Part shown: piece by piece, positions 1-11,100 of the stretch
Layout of the letters: each line of letters opens with the position of its first letter
Position numbering within the stretch: position 1 is the stretch's first letter
Assembly: GCA_029891385.1 (NCBI GenBank)
Contig: CM057231.1
Span: 69,022,990-69,086,989 of the forward strand
Length of the DNA: 64,000 bases
Reading direction: 5' to 3'
Source: Erythroxylum novogranatense
Taxonomy: Eukaryota > Streptophyta > Magnoliopsida > Malpighiales > Erythroxylaceae
The notes under the pieces: model-generated
What the model was told of the DNA's origin: nothing
The model's database searches: none
What the model saw: the letters and a program-made list of their open reading frames with translations, nothing else
Made by a program: the position numbers and the translations under genes

Positions 1-393
1 CATTTTGACAGATGGTAGAACTGATGATTTGAAATTGACCCTTAACTATATTTACATCAAACTAGAATTTTATAAATTTATTGATTTTTTTTAAAGTTTT
101 AGTTAATATCAAGAAGAGATGAAGCAAGATTGAAGATTTAGAATATGATTGGTCCTTCCTACAGAGTCAAAGAGAGATCAAAATAGTCATCACAGAATAT
201 AAAAGTAAGTGCTTGAATTTCGATTTCGAAGCTGTCTCGGTTTGGAGGTGCGCACATGTACTAGGAAAGTATGTCAGATTAGAAAGGTAAAGGGTGATAA
301 CGAAATGGCAAAACCCGCACCACATAATAGCATACTACCAGATTCCATTCTATTTTTGGAGAACAACCTATCAAACAAAAAGCTTTGTTCTGA
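1..393 (-). pseudogene. Partial duplicate of the terminal exon and 3' flank of the 27191-32393 gene
   Basis: This stretch is about 95% identical by eye to 26925-27312, which holds the end of the last exon, the stop codon and the 3' flank of the intact gene. The matching stop (TGA, minus strand) is at 274-276 and the coding part runs up to about 391. Similarity ends abruptly at 393: here the sequence goes on into transposon DNA, while the intact locus continues with the rest of the exon. To the left the similarity appears to run off the window edge, so the duplication is larger than what is visible. It has no promoter or upstream exons here and is best seen as a gene fragment. Confidence 0.8.
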
Positions 394-399
394 GTGTGG

Positions 400-515
400 T
401 AGTCATGGGTGGGACTCATTGTCACTCCCGTGCAACCATGGTCACGGTGGTGATAAGTTTAGTCACCACCGTGACTAACTTGTCATGGTGGTGACACCTT
501 TAGTCACCACCTTTC
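400..515. repeat. Inverted GTGGTGAC/GTCACCAC repeats
   Basis: Several copies of GTCACCAC and GTGGTGAC alternate in about 100 bp and could fold into a hairpin. They lie at the junction between the duplicated exon fragment and the Athila-like remnant. Function unknown. Confidence 0.5.
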
Positions 516-2010
516 TTTTTTTCTTTTCCTTTCATGCTAATTTACATTAACTTTCCCTTTAACCTTTATGCAAAATTCATAAAATAATTTAATTAACATT
601 CATGCAATATTCACACTATTTCTAATTAATTTATTTCACATTTGGATCAAAACACAAGAATTTTGTAACCAAAATCAAGATATTAAGGCAATTAAAAGCA
701 ATAGAAACTAGACACAACAATTACCCCACACATAAACTATGCTTGACCTCAAACTTAATAAAGAATACTACATAATAAAGAATACTAGACTATATAAAAA
801 GAAACAATGGAAACTCCAATTTTCCCAATTAATAGTCAAAGATATCAAAGATTATTTCAATAAACACAACCTAAGAAATTGAAACATACAATACTCCATA
901 AAAAATCTATTCTTCAAATATTTAGCCAAAATTAACAAGTACTTCAATTCAAAGAACCATCAATAAGTGTGATAGACACTCACTCCACTCTCCGTTCTCT
1001 CAAGCATTCAAAGGTAGGATATGTATTCACTCATCGTTCATTTCATGTAAGGAATCTACTATAATATTGCTTACCAATCTAATCTCCACCACTCATATCA
1101 AACACAAACATCAATCCAAAGGTCTTTATTTTGGTTGTAACGAGGCCAGGCTAAGAGTAGGAAAAAGGAAAATCATAGTTTAAAACCACAAAACAAATTG
1201 AGCATTGAAAGTAATATAAACAATGAAGTGTAAAGCACTTAATTCTTTCATTTCAAGTTAACAAGATTAGCACTCTCTTTTTTATATCTCTCCTCTTCTT
1301 TTCATTTTCTACTTAGCTTATCTTCCTTCTTTTTCCTTTTCTATTTGGTTTGTTTTCTTTTGTCCTTTCTTTTTCATTTTTATTTAAAAGAAGATTAAGT
1401 TTAAAAGAGGTAAAATGTAGAGGAGAGATACAAATTATTACAACCATACTCATTTCTAACTTAAAACCAACTATATCCTATGATTCCCCACATTTATTCA
1501 AAAAATTACTCCTAAACCCAATAATACATATTCAAATGCTCAACTTGCCTTATGGTAGGTATGATAAAGAGGATAAATAATTAAGGTAAAGGCTCATTTT
1601 TTGGTTTAAAGAAAGAAAAAGTTTCATATTAAGCTCAATTGGGTTCATTAAAGATAACATCATGGTGGATTTTTAAGAAAAAGGGGTAAATTCTAATTGC
1701 CTTCATCATTTCAACGTTTGCATAAGATTATGTGATCTCAACTAGTATAAAGAATATTTGAATTGGTGTTTAATAGCTCAAAAAGGCTCAAATTCTTACC
1801 AAATGAAAGGTGTTATTCATCTATCACAACAAGCTAATGTCCTTTTAACCAAATCCAAGTCAATTAGTCTAAGCATGCAAGTATACTCATTCACTCATAT
1901 TATGCATTTCTAATCTCGATCAAGTTTATGTCATGACCATGCATCTCTTGCTATTAATGGGAAAACAAACATGCAACACATAAATAATAAATATTTTTTT
2001 AACTAATACT

Positions 2011-2417
2011 CCACCCATACTTAAACATCACATTGTCTCTAATGTGATATAAAAAAGTAAAAGAGGGATCTAGGACACAATATAACTTGAACAAGGAAAA
2101 ACATTAAAACTAAAAGACATTAAACTATCAAACAGTAAAAATAACAAAAAGAAAAGGGATATAAAATACGATACAAAAGTGTGGGTGGTGGCTGCGTTGA
2201 TGCGATGTGAAGGACCACCCATACTTAAACATCACATTGTCTCTAATGTGATATAAAAAAGTAAAAGAGGGATCTAGGACACAAAATAACTTGAACAAGG
2301 AAAGGCATTAAAACTAAAAGACATTAAACTAACAAACAGTAAAAATAACAAAAAGAAAAGGGATATAAAATACGATACAAAAGTATGGGTGGTGGCTACG
2401 TCGATGCGATGTGAAGC
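2011..2417. repeat. Tandem duplication, two copies of about 204 bp
   Basis: 2011-2214 and 2215-2417 are near-identical, both opening with CCACCCATACTTAAACATCA and closing with a GCGATGTGAAG end. The unit lies in the 3' noncoding part of the minus-strand Athila-like remnant. The copies differ at only a handful of positions, so the duplication is young relative to the host remnant. Confidence 0.9.
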
Positions 2418-3039
2418 ATGGCAATAAGCATAGAGTATTACATTGAGGAGCAGTGCATATCTGCAAGGAAGAAAAATAGAAGAGATTGAAAAGTAGGCCT
2501 ATATACACAAAGAAAATAGATTAAGTTGAGTTTCACTAAAAAGAAATAACAAACAACTAATTGAAAAAAAAATAGAAATTATATAGGTTGCGTCCCATTT
2601 AGCGCTTCTTTAATGTCTTTTGGCTGGACACCTCAACCCTTATGCTCAAGGTGGATCCCTCAAGGTGAGCAATTCCACTGCTTCCTACTCTTCAATGGGA
2701 TTTTTCTCTAAGAATTTTCCAACCTATCCCTCAGTTGCATCAACTAGCAATTAGCATTATTCATTAATCTCTTTAACCAAGTCTAACTTCTTTTCCTTCT
2801 TCTTCTGCAAGATGAAATCAAAATATGCAACATTAATTTGATCAACGATAGAATAATCTTTAGAAACAATAGTAGTAGAAATAGGTTTCAACATTAAAAA
2901 TTGAAAATTCTACTCTTTCTCTCAAAACAGTCATGTTCAGTTTCCTTATTCTTCACATCAATCAAGGTATTGGTAGTGGTATGAAAGGCCTCCCTGGTAG
3001 TATGGTGTGCTCCTTCCTTGCTCTTTAACTTCCCTCATG

Positions 3040-3140
3040 TCTAGGACAACAAAATCTCACAGAACAATCAATTCTCCTACCTTCATTAACACATCCTCCA
3101 TTATTCCTTTCGGATAAAGTATTAACCTATCATCTAATTG
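3040..3140 (-). pseudogene. Athila-type aspartic protease fragment
   Basis: The minus strand from 3140 encodes QLDDRLILYPKG, then IMEDVLMKVGEL. This aligns with QLADRTNAYPDG, then VVEDVLVQVNEL, in the Athila protease at 14538-15833. A stop and frameshift follow directly, and a residual 'DFVVLDM' type stretch is readable in another frame. The catalytic Asp-x-Gly segment is not visible. It is a short relic that fixes the orientation and family of the surrounding remnant. Confidence 0.6.
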
Positions 3141-3200
3141 CAAACACATGTTTGTAGATACTAACTATCCTTGAAGAACTTCACATAAGCTAGAATGTTT

Positions 3201-4767
3201 CTGTTCACACCTAAGGTAGATTAATATTAACTTTGGAGAATATGTTATATAAATTAGAAAATTGCTTATCTTGTTTCGATTCCTTAAGGTGGCTTGGATA
3301 TGATTAAATATGAAATATTTAATAAATAAGGATAAATATAAGATATTGAATCTTATATGGGCATAGCAGTATTTAATTAGATTTATTTGTATTTTTAATT
3401 AAAATTTAATTGAAATTAAATTTTAATTCAATTAGATTACTAAAATGTCCAAAACTATTATAAATATGCTTAAACTCTAATAGAGCTAGCACTCCTTGCC
3501 TAATTTTCTCTGTAATAATTACGAGTTCTCTCAACTTGTTTTATAGATACCATCAAGGGCTAAACACGTATACAGCTATGATGATAAAAATAGACCGATT
3601 TAGAAATGATTTGAAGGATATGACAAGAAAAATGATCAAGATTTAAAATAAGGTATGAATTAATATTCATGTTTGATTATGATTTATCGTTAATCATTTT
3701 ATAGAATTTTAATAATATTCACTTTTGAGAAATCAAACGAAACAGTTTCATAACTATTCGCTATCTTGTGAACCAAATTACGCACAATTTCCTAACAAAA
3801 TAGTCACTTATCACACTTCCCTTAATGGAGCTCTTGGATAATATTCTTGTAGTGTTTTATCTCTTTAGTGGTGTTCCTTCTTGAGATCTTAGTGGATTAT
3901 TTTGGCACAAAACTTTATATAATTTTGCAAGAAAAGAACAATTTTATTAGAAGCTATAAAAAGAGAGAAAGATGGATTATTATCTTAGTTAGTGATGGAG
4001 AGATTGTTATTACATTAATAAGGATTTGTTATGATTTATTAGGTAACTAAAGTTAAATAGGATTAATTATGATTGAATTATAATTGATTTAAGTTTAGTT
4101 AAAATAAGTGGGACATACAATTCCAACTAGGGTTAATTATATATAATTACAATCAAAGATAATTATTTAATATCAATTTAAATTTAATTAAAATATATAG
4201 CTTTTAGTATGTCACGTGTCAAAAAAATTATGTTATGTCAACACTTAACACATAAGATATTATAACGTCTATATTTTGTTTTCTTAGAGTTCAAATTGAG
4301 CAGTACATTTTGTATATCCATTTTGAATGTTCCAAATATTAAGATCTTACATGTATTGTAACAAAAGTTATTAGGGCTAAAAATACAGTTTTCACCTTTA
4401 TTGTATGTAAATCTTATGTTGATTTTTTAAGAGAAAAAGTAGTTTCAAAAGACAGAGTGTGGGTATATATATAAAAAATGAGACAAATTTTACATAAGAA
4501 AAGAACGTGGATGGGATTGAAGGCAAGCAAAACAAGAAGTTTAATAGTGCGTTTTCAAAACAATTAGTAAGTAATAAAAAGAGAGAAATGGAAATATCGA
4601 GGTCGAGGAGTTATTTTGCATTGTTTTAAAAACCATACCAAACTAAAATAAATATAAACCGACCTAATTTTTAGTCAATTTATAATACATAACCCTTGCA
4701 ACAAAAAACCAATTTTGGCGAAAAAAACTTATCTGTTTTTCATTAAAAGCCGGTTGAAATAGAAATT
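3201..4767. other. AT-rich spacer without recognised gene
   Basis: No coding frame longer than about 60 codons, no tRNA, and no clear LTR ends were found. The sequence is strongly AT-rich and may be eroded transposon DNA or original spacer to the left of the Harbinger element. Confidence 0.5.
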
Positions 4768-4790
4768 GCCCATTTGGTTGAGCTTTTATC
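4768..4790 (+). repeat. Harbinger left terminal inverted repeat
   Basis: GCCCATTTGGTTGAGCTTTT matches the reverse complement of the right end with about four differences over 20 bases. AAAAGC-type subterminal repeats follow in both ends. Confidence 0.65.
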
Positions 4791-5286
4791 AGTAGAGCTT
4801 TTGTCAGTAGAGTTTTTCTGAGAAGAGGTTTTTTTAAAAGCCAGTTGACTGTTTGGCTGTCAATTAAAAAAACAACTTTTTTAAAAGGGCTTCATCTGAG
4901 ATATTTTTAGCAACATAAAATAAAAAGCACTTTTATTAATTTTAACTATATTTTATTTTATATAGTTAAATTATTTATGCTAGATAATTTGTAAAGTATA
5001 CTAAACAATATGCAAAGTACCATATTGTAGGAAATTTTAGATAACCATCTTGTATGAAATAATTTAAAGAGATGTCTCATTTTCTTATAGGAAATAAAAT
5101 TAATATGAAAAATAAATATTAAAACATGTAAAAAAGGTTAAATAATATTATAATTCCAAAATAAATATTCAAGTTGAAATAGTTAAGTGAATAATAAACT
5201 ATGTTTTTTATCGCAATACAAGAAGATTTGCAATATGTTCCCTCGCATCATTCATCTCGTTATTTTGTGGCTCGTCTAAATGATTT

Positions 5287-5663
5287 TATTCAACGTCTTC
5301 ATTTTCATTGCTCTCTTCATTTGTAGGAAGTAATTCATCATCTTCATCATAGGGAGAAAACTCTTCATCCTTTTGAGCATTTAACCTTATAAAATTGTGA
5401 ATGGCCATTGAAGCAATCACAATTTTAACTTGCTTTGGAAAAGGAAAACTTCGCATTTGACGTAAAATTTTCCACCTATTTTTCCAAACGCCAAATGTTC
5501 TTTCGATTGTGCATCTTAAAGAAGAATGTGCATGATTGAATATTTCTTTCTTTTCTCTGGTTGACCAAAGACGTCGAAAATCGGAAGATGATACCTTTCA
5601 CCTTTGTATGGTCTAAATAACCTTGCATGTAAGGATATCCCGCATCAACCAAATAATATTTTC
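5287..5663 (-). pseudogene. PIF/Harbinger transposase, C-terminal exon
   Basis: This exon begins after an AG acceptor at 5664-5665 and reads GKYYLVDAGYPYMQGYL. It then needs two frameshifts to continue through PYKGERYHLPIFDVFGQ and NHAHSSLRCTIERTFGVWKN, and it ends in an acidic tail with a stop at 5287-5289. The glutamate in CTIERTFG is the third residue of the DDE catalytic triad (family knowledge). The rest of the transposase lies at 21202-21958. The Athila element occupies the intron between them, starting about 50 bp upstream of the acceptor. The frameshifts show that the gene no longer makes a full protein. Confidence 0.8.
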
Positions 5664-5709
5664 CTACATTCCAAATTAAAAAATAAATAAATAAAGAAGC
5701 ATTTAATTA

Positions 5710-5714
5710 TAAAG
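5710..5714. repeat. Athila target site duplication, left copy
   Basis: TAAAG precedes the 5' LTR. TTAAG (21161-21165) follows the 3' LTR, a 4 of 5 match consistent with one later mutation. Confidence 0.6.
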
Positions 5715-7165
5715 TGATAGGATTGAATTATCTTAGATTTTCTTATACATATACATGTGATTTCAATCCTATTTTTATGATAAAATGCTCAATTTGTGTT
5801 GACTATTAGATTGGATTTATTGATATATTTTTGAGATCAAAAAGTCAAAATTTTCTGAAGTAAATTGGAACACAGTTGTTTATTTAATTTAAGGCACAAA
5901 TTTTTTTTTTTAAAGAGGATTTCCTATGCACTGCGTTTCACGCAGCGTTTGCGTTGTTAAAGTGACAACGCAACACGCCGCGCTTAGCTCTTGCAGACCA
6001 ACGCCGCAACGCATGACGTGCTAGTTAATGGTATGCGTTTACTGACGCACACGCAAACGCAGGAGGGAGGGTTTTAACAAATAAGAGGTTTTAATTGTCT
6101 TGTTGGCGACAGGAACGAACGAGAGGAACGAGGCTACAGTGCCGGCATGGAAGAATCGAAAGCAAGTGACGCTGGTGAAGGAGACGGTGACGGCGTGGAG
6201 AAGGAAGCTGCAGTCACAGGAACGTGGGGAACAGTGGTGGCATTTAGAGACATAGAAACAAATCATAGAGTGCGGGAGATTAATTAATCCTCCATTTTAG
6301 CTATCTACCGTGAGTATTATTATTGCAATATATATATGACTCACTGTTGGAGCATGAAACTGAAGATGGTTAGCTAACTTTCTGACACCGGTTCAATGGG
6401 GATATCGACGCCAAGTCACGGTTAAGCTATTTTTGTCATGTTAAAGTTGTGATTTATTTTCGGATTGTCGTGTTGCTGGTTTTGATTTGGATGGCTTTGG
6501 AATTAATGATCTTAATATAATATTTTGATCGTTTTAATTCGAACCTATTGCTAAATATTAATTGTAATCCGTAATCGTTACTTTTAATATTTGTGAGTAG
6601 CATCTAACAATCATTAATCGTTAGGAACAGCATGACTTAGGTTAGATAACCCGAGCTTGTGAGGTTACTGCCTATATTGATTGTTTTCAATTAAGTAATC
6701 ATTCGTTAAATTGAATCTAGAGATCATATCCTAGATTATTTGGTGGTTAGGTTTAATCAATGATCGTATCTTGATTGAATTCAATTTAAGGGAAAATCGA
6801 GATTTATAGAGCGCTCTATTAGTCTCAGATCAATAGTCCGAAAAGAATTGTAAAAACTTTAAAATGAGGGAATATGCTTGATTGTGCTTAGGCCGAGATT
6901 GAACCTAGAACCGGACCTCACTTATACTCATCACTTTTCACATTTTCGATTATTTATTTCATTTTGTTTTTGATAGTTTAATTTTTCTTTAATTTTCCAA
7001 AGTGTTCAAAAACGAAAAACCCCCATATACTTTTCTTGCATCAATTATTTTCAGTACGAAAATTAACCGAACATTCCCTGTGGATTCGATCCCGACTTAC
7101 CATAACTACAAATTTTAGTGTGCAGAGTCAGGTAAATTTTGCAGTGCACTCGACACGCACTGTCA
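5715..7165 (+). repeat. Athila 5' LTR
   Basis: Starts TGATAGGATTGAATTATC and ends CACGCACTGTCA. It matches 19761-21160 closely. The main differences are in a GCGT-rich stretch at about 5925-6065, which is longer here, and near the 3' end, where about 15 bases are extra. A TATATATAT stretch at about 6328-6340 is a possible TATA element, not proven. Confidence 0.93.
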
Positions 7166-7170
7166 AATTT

Positions 7171-7188
7171 TGGCACCGTTGCCGGGGA
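7171..7188 (+). promoter_or_regulatory. Athila primer-binding site (tRNA-Asp)
   Basis: TGGCACCGTTGCCGGGGA lies five bases after the 5' LTR. It differs by one base from the usual Athila site (TGGCGCCGTTGCCGGGGA), which is complementary to the 3' end of tRNA-Asp and primes minus-strand DNA synthesis. Confidence 0.92.
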
Positions 7189-7301
7189 CTGTGGTAGTTT
7201 AATTTTGGCATTTGATTTTAATTGGTGTTTTGTGAATATATTTGTTTATACTCATACTTTTTGTTACTTGTTAATTTTTAATTGTCCATTAGTTTTGGTG
7301 T

Positions 7302-7710
7302 ATGGTAGTGACCAGATCTCTTCGTAGAGAAAGTGAGCAATTTGATCCGGAGATCGAGAGAACATTGCGGAGATTACGTAGAGAAGTAAGGTCAACTTTG
7401 GTGAACGAATTGGAAGCAGAATATGAAGAAACAATGGCAAATCCGAGAACTCTGAGGGAGTTGGCTGCACCCGATTTAACTTATAGACCATTATGCATAA
7501 CATTTCCAAATTTTGTTGAACATGTTACCTTTGAGTTAAAATCTGGATTAATTCATTTATTGCCTAACTTTCTTGGCCTTGCAGGTGAGGATGCACATAA
7601 GCATCTTAAGGAACTTGATGTGGTGTGTTTGAGCATGAAGCCTCACGGGGTGACGGACGAGCAAATCATGTTAAGGGCTTTTCCATTCTCGCTCAAAGAT
7701 GCAGCAAAAG
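7302..7710 (+). pseudogene. Athila gag, N-terminal part
   Basis: This frame opens MVVTRSLRRESEQFD about 115 bases after the primer-binding site. It carries the conserved capsid segments LPNFLGLAGEDAHKHLKEL and VTDEQIMLRAFPFSLKDAA of Athila gag. It is cut within the codon after 'AAK' by the insertion starting at 7711. The short frame that runs on to 7736 encodes insertion sequence. The remainder resumes at 13745 in the same frame once the insertion and its 5-bp duplication are discounted. Gag forms the virus-like particle of the retrotransposon in the cytoplasm. No other start between the primer-binding site and this ATG fits. Confidence 0.88.
7706..7710. repeat. Target site duplication AAAAG, left copy
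   Basis: AAAAG here and at 13745-13749 flank the insertion 7711-13744 exactly. With the insertion and one copy discounted, the Athila gag frame is continuous. Confidence 0.93.
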
Positions 7711-7890
7711 TGTTGGACCCCACCCCCCACCCGTAGGTGTTTGCGAGTTATCATGGCGAGTATTCTGGGTTATACCGCAGATCCAACTTTAATCAAGATT
7801 GTCCTCTTTGGTCATGGGTGAGCCACGGCTCGAACCCATGACCTCAAGGTTTTATTCCACTTTATGTGGGCGCCTCACCATTGAGCCAAC
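7711..7890 (-). repeat. tRNA-like (box A/box B) unit, copy 1
   Basis: On the minus strand a box A-like TGGCTCAATGG (7878-7888) and a box B-like GGTTCGAGCCG (7826-7836) are spaced as in tRNA genes and tRNA-derived SINEs. The unit then runs through GGTTATA-type repeats to a GGGGTGGGGTCCAACA 3' end, which is the outer end of the whole insertion. The unit resembles a SINE, but its end behaves like an LTR terminus. Confidence 0.65.
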
Positions 7891-7952
7891 TCATGAACAC
7901 TCGCCGCAAGATAACTCGCAAACACCTACGGGTGGGGGTGGGGTCCAACATT
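7891..7952 (+). repeat. Inverted partial tRNA-like unit
   Basis: Only the 3' part of the unit is present, in plus orientation (AACTCGCAAACACCTACGGG to GGGGTCCAACA). It faces copy 2 tail-to-tail across a palindromic TTAAAAGCGCGCTTTTAA linker. Confidence 0.6.
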
Positions 7953-7985
7953 AAAAGCGCGCTTTTAATGTTGGACCCCACCCCC
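7934..7985. repeat. Perfect 52-bp palindrome
   Basis: Every base from 7934 to 7985 pairs with its partner about the centre 7959/7960. The arms are two TGTTGGACCCC-type ends joined by TTAAAAGCGCGCTTTTAA. A similar imperfect junction is at 54805-54850. Confidence 0.9.
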
Positions 7986-8174
7986 CACACTTGGGCTAAC
8001 ATTTCCCACCCAGCATGTGTTTGCGGGTTATACCACGGCGGTGTTTCGGGTTATACCGCACGGCATCCAACCTTAATCAGTATTGTCCTCTTTGGTCATG
8101 GGTGAGCCACGGCTCGAACCCATGACCTCAAGGTTTTATTCCACTTTATGTGGACGCCTCTCACCATTGAGCCT
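7969..8174 (-). repeat. tRNA-like (box A/box B) unit, copy 2
   Basis: On the minus strand, box A-like sequence is at 8164-8174, box B-like GGTTCGAGCCG at 8110-8120, and the 3' end GGGGTCCAACA lies at 7969-7979. The next TG (8178) opens the long LTR, three bases after the unit. Confidence 0.65.
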
Positions 8175-8177
8175 AAA

Positions 8178-11100
8178 TGTTGGGACTCGATCTCAGGAAC
8201 CGGATCCCAACCGGAAAACAGAAACGGAAAAAAAAGGAAAAGCGAAACAAAGTGCGGAATCGGAGCAAACAGAAAACTCGAAACGTCTCGAAACAAAATA
8301 CACATCAAAGCGAATCGAAATCAAGTGTCCGACATCCGGTAACGAAGATTGGTCGAGAAACGAAACGAGATGCGTTGAATAACCTAGACTAACCATCCGA
8401 AACCGGTATAGCTTTTTTTTTATTTTCTTATTCATTCCTTTTCCCTTTACTCAATCACATTCAAATCATAATCAATCCATACAATTTTCTTTTTGAAAAT
8501 TTATCCTCATATAACACTAAATTCATATAATTTGTCTTAATCACACAAATCTCATCTTTACCAAACTAATTTTTTATTCTTATTCTTATCTTAACCCGAT
8601 TTTACCGAAAATCGGCAAAGATAACTTATTGTATTTTGATAGCCCAAAATCTGCAAAGGCAAAATACACTTCTATAAACCAAATCCAATCACAAAAGTCA
8701 TCGGACTCCCGTCCTAATCCAAACATCGGCAAGAACACACATCTATATCTAAGCACTTCATAATCTCAATCCATCATACATACTTCAATTCAATACAATT
8801 CAATCATATTCATATAAACTAACATGATCTACTTAAATAATCCAATTCCACTATCATACATAAATTCAATTTCATAACTTAACTCAAATACATCATCAAT
8901 AGCAAAGTGACATTTTCAATCCACGATATCAAACCAAAAACCACAATCTCAACGAACCCTATTACTGACACATGCAGAACTGATGACTGGACCGTCTTCA
9001 TCCAATCTCCTGCTTGGAAACCTGGAGATGGGGATGAGAGGTGGGGTGAGCTTGACAGCTCAGTGGGTAACATACGTATAAATGAAACATAAGCGAAAAT
9101 TTTCTTTTCAAACTTTTCAAATCTTTCCCATTCGGAAATTTATAAACCTTCGTCAATATTTTCTAAGATTTTTCTCATCATCTTCATTTATTTTAAAATC
9201 CTCATAAACTGTTTTCGAAATTTCGTGATTGAAAATTAACCATTATTTCTCAAATTCTCAAACTTTTCACAAATTATGCACCATTTCAAACATGAATGTA
9301 TCACATCATAGAATATCACATACAAACAGAGCAAGATCATCTAACACATCATTGGTTTGATGTTGGACCCCACACCCCACCCGTAGGTGTTTGCAGGTTA
9401 TACTGCGACGTGTGTTTGCGGGTTATACCGCGGCATTCAACACCAAGCACATAACATATTAAATGGTTTGGGTCGGTCCTAACATGACGTACTGCACATT
9501 CCTGCATAGCAGTCGTGTGCAGCCGTGAACAGAGGGGAGTCCGAAATCGGAACTCCTATGCTACTAGCGAGCAGCCGGGAGAAGGCTATCAGAGGGAAAC
9601 CAATGCACTGACTCTTCGGAGGGGACCTTACCAAACCCACATAACATATATCAAACTCAAAAATCATATTGCCCGAAGGCACATTTCGAAAACTTGATTT
9701 TCATATCATCTCACATTATCATTCATAATTTCACATAATTCACATAACAAAATCAAATACCATCACAATTCATCAATCACTTTTATACCGATTCACAATC
9801 ATATTCGGTTTGTAACAATGCATAATTAAAGTATGCGACACAAAATAGATAACAACTTTATCAATTCCTTTGAAACATACAATACACATGTCCCATCCAA
9901 AATTTAAACCACGATTTTCACCTTTTATTTAAAACAATAAAAATCACTAATCATTTTAATTTCTTAAATCGATTTCCAAAAACATTTCTCTCCTTGATTT
10001 TCCAAGACATAATAACAATCTCTAAAAATTTTCGAATATACTGAATAACAATTTCTTCATTCAATTTCCAAAATCTTTAGAAACAATAAATCTAACTTTT
10101 GTAATAATTTTAGTAATTCCGGACATGCTCGAAATCTATCAATATTTAAAACCTTTGAAAACTTTCAAATTGAAAGTTTCAATTTCTCATATCATTGAAC
10201 ATATAACAAAATTTCTAAAGTTATTCCAAAAGCAAAGAATTTCATCGAATCGAAAATCAAACAGATTACATAAACAATATTTTATAATTAATTTCTAAAA
10301 AAACATTCGCAATCATAGATTTCCTACTTTCCAAAATAGTCAGAAATCATGATTTTCCAACTTTTCAAACACGTAGAACTTGGAACAATTTTCCAAACCA
10401 TTTGAAATCAATACCAAAATTCGATACTTTTTTTTTTCACCCTCTCGAAATCATTCGGAAATCAAAATTTCAAATCAATCAAACCATCATTCAAAATAAT
10501 AAATCGAATCATTTTAACTATTTTCGAAACCTTCTTCTTTTCTTGATTTTTCGAAAATATACACAATAAATTTGCAAAACATTTTCTCCATTCAGTACAA
10601 AATCAAGGAATTTAAGCATTTTAAGCATTCGAAATTAATAATTGGAATTCCAAAATCATTGAATATATAACAATTTCTACAGAAATTTCGAAAACAAGGA
10701 ATGTACTCAACGGAGATTAAGATTTTTAAACATTTTCATAAACAAGAGTTTATAACTAATTCCGAAGGTAATTGGAAATCATAAATTTTAAACATTCGCA
10801 TAAACCATATTTTCTACACGATTTCAAATGCATTTTCTGAAATCAAAATCTTCTAACATTCATGTAAAGAATACTTTCTAAACACTTCCAAGTTTATTCT
10901 AAATCAAGGTTTTCAAACCCTTTTTTAATATAAACTATAATTTATAAACACTTTAAAAAATCTTCGGGAATCATAAATTGTCAAACACTTTTATAAGCGA
11001 TATTTTTCTAACATTTTCAAAGCTTTCAGAAATCCTAGTTTTCAAACACTTTCATAAACGTGGTTTTATAAAATTCCAAAGCATTAACGTCCATCATTCT

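Larger units (their letters stand above)
394..3200 (-). mobile_element. Decayed Athila-like LTR retrotransposon remnant
   Basis: Read on the minus strand, this region has landmarks seen in the intact Athila element of this window. A short protease piece lies at 3060-3140. A segment near 2590-2620 resembles the 'aggcgctgcttgggaggcaa' region found after Athila pol. A 'gacaatgtgatgtttaagt' type segment is present twice at 2011-2417. A 'gtttatgtgtgggg' purine-rich stretch at about 723-740 may precede an LTR. An LTR-like stretch with GGTGGTGAC inverted repeats lies at 400-510. Most of pol is missing and no reading frame survives. Edges are approximate. Confidence 0.55.

Noticed and set aside
2011..2417. 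CRISPR-like array
   Set aside because: Only two adjacent 204-bp copies without spacers, in plant transposon sequence.
3868..4050. 60-codon plus-strand frame in the left spacer
   Set aside because: Short, AT-driven codon use and no recognised motif.
6039..6266. Minus-strand frame of 75 codons in the Athila 5' LTR, repeated at 20053-20277
   Set aside because: It lies wholly inside both LTRs, where non-coding duplication explains its conservation, and it shows no recognised domain.
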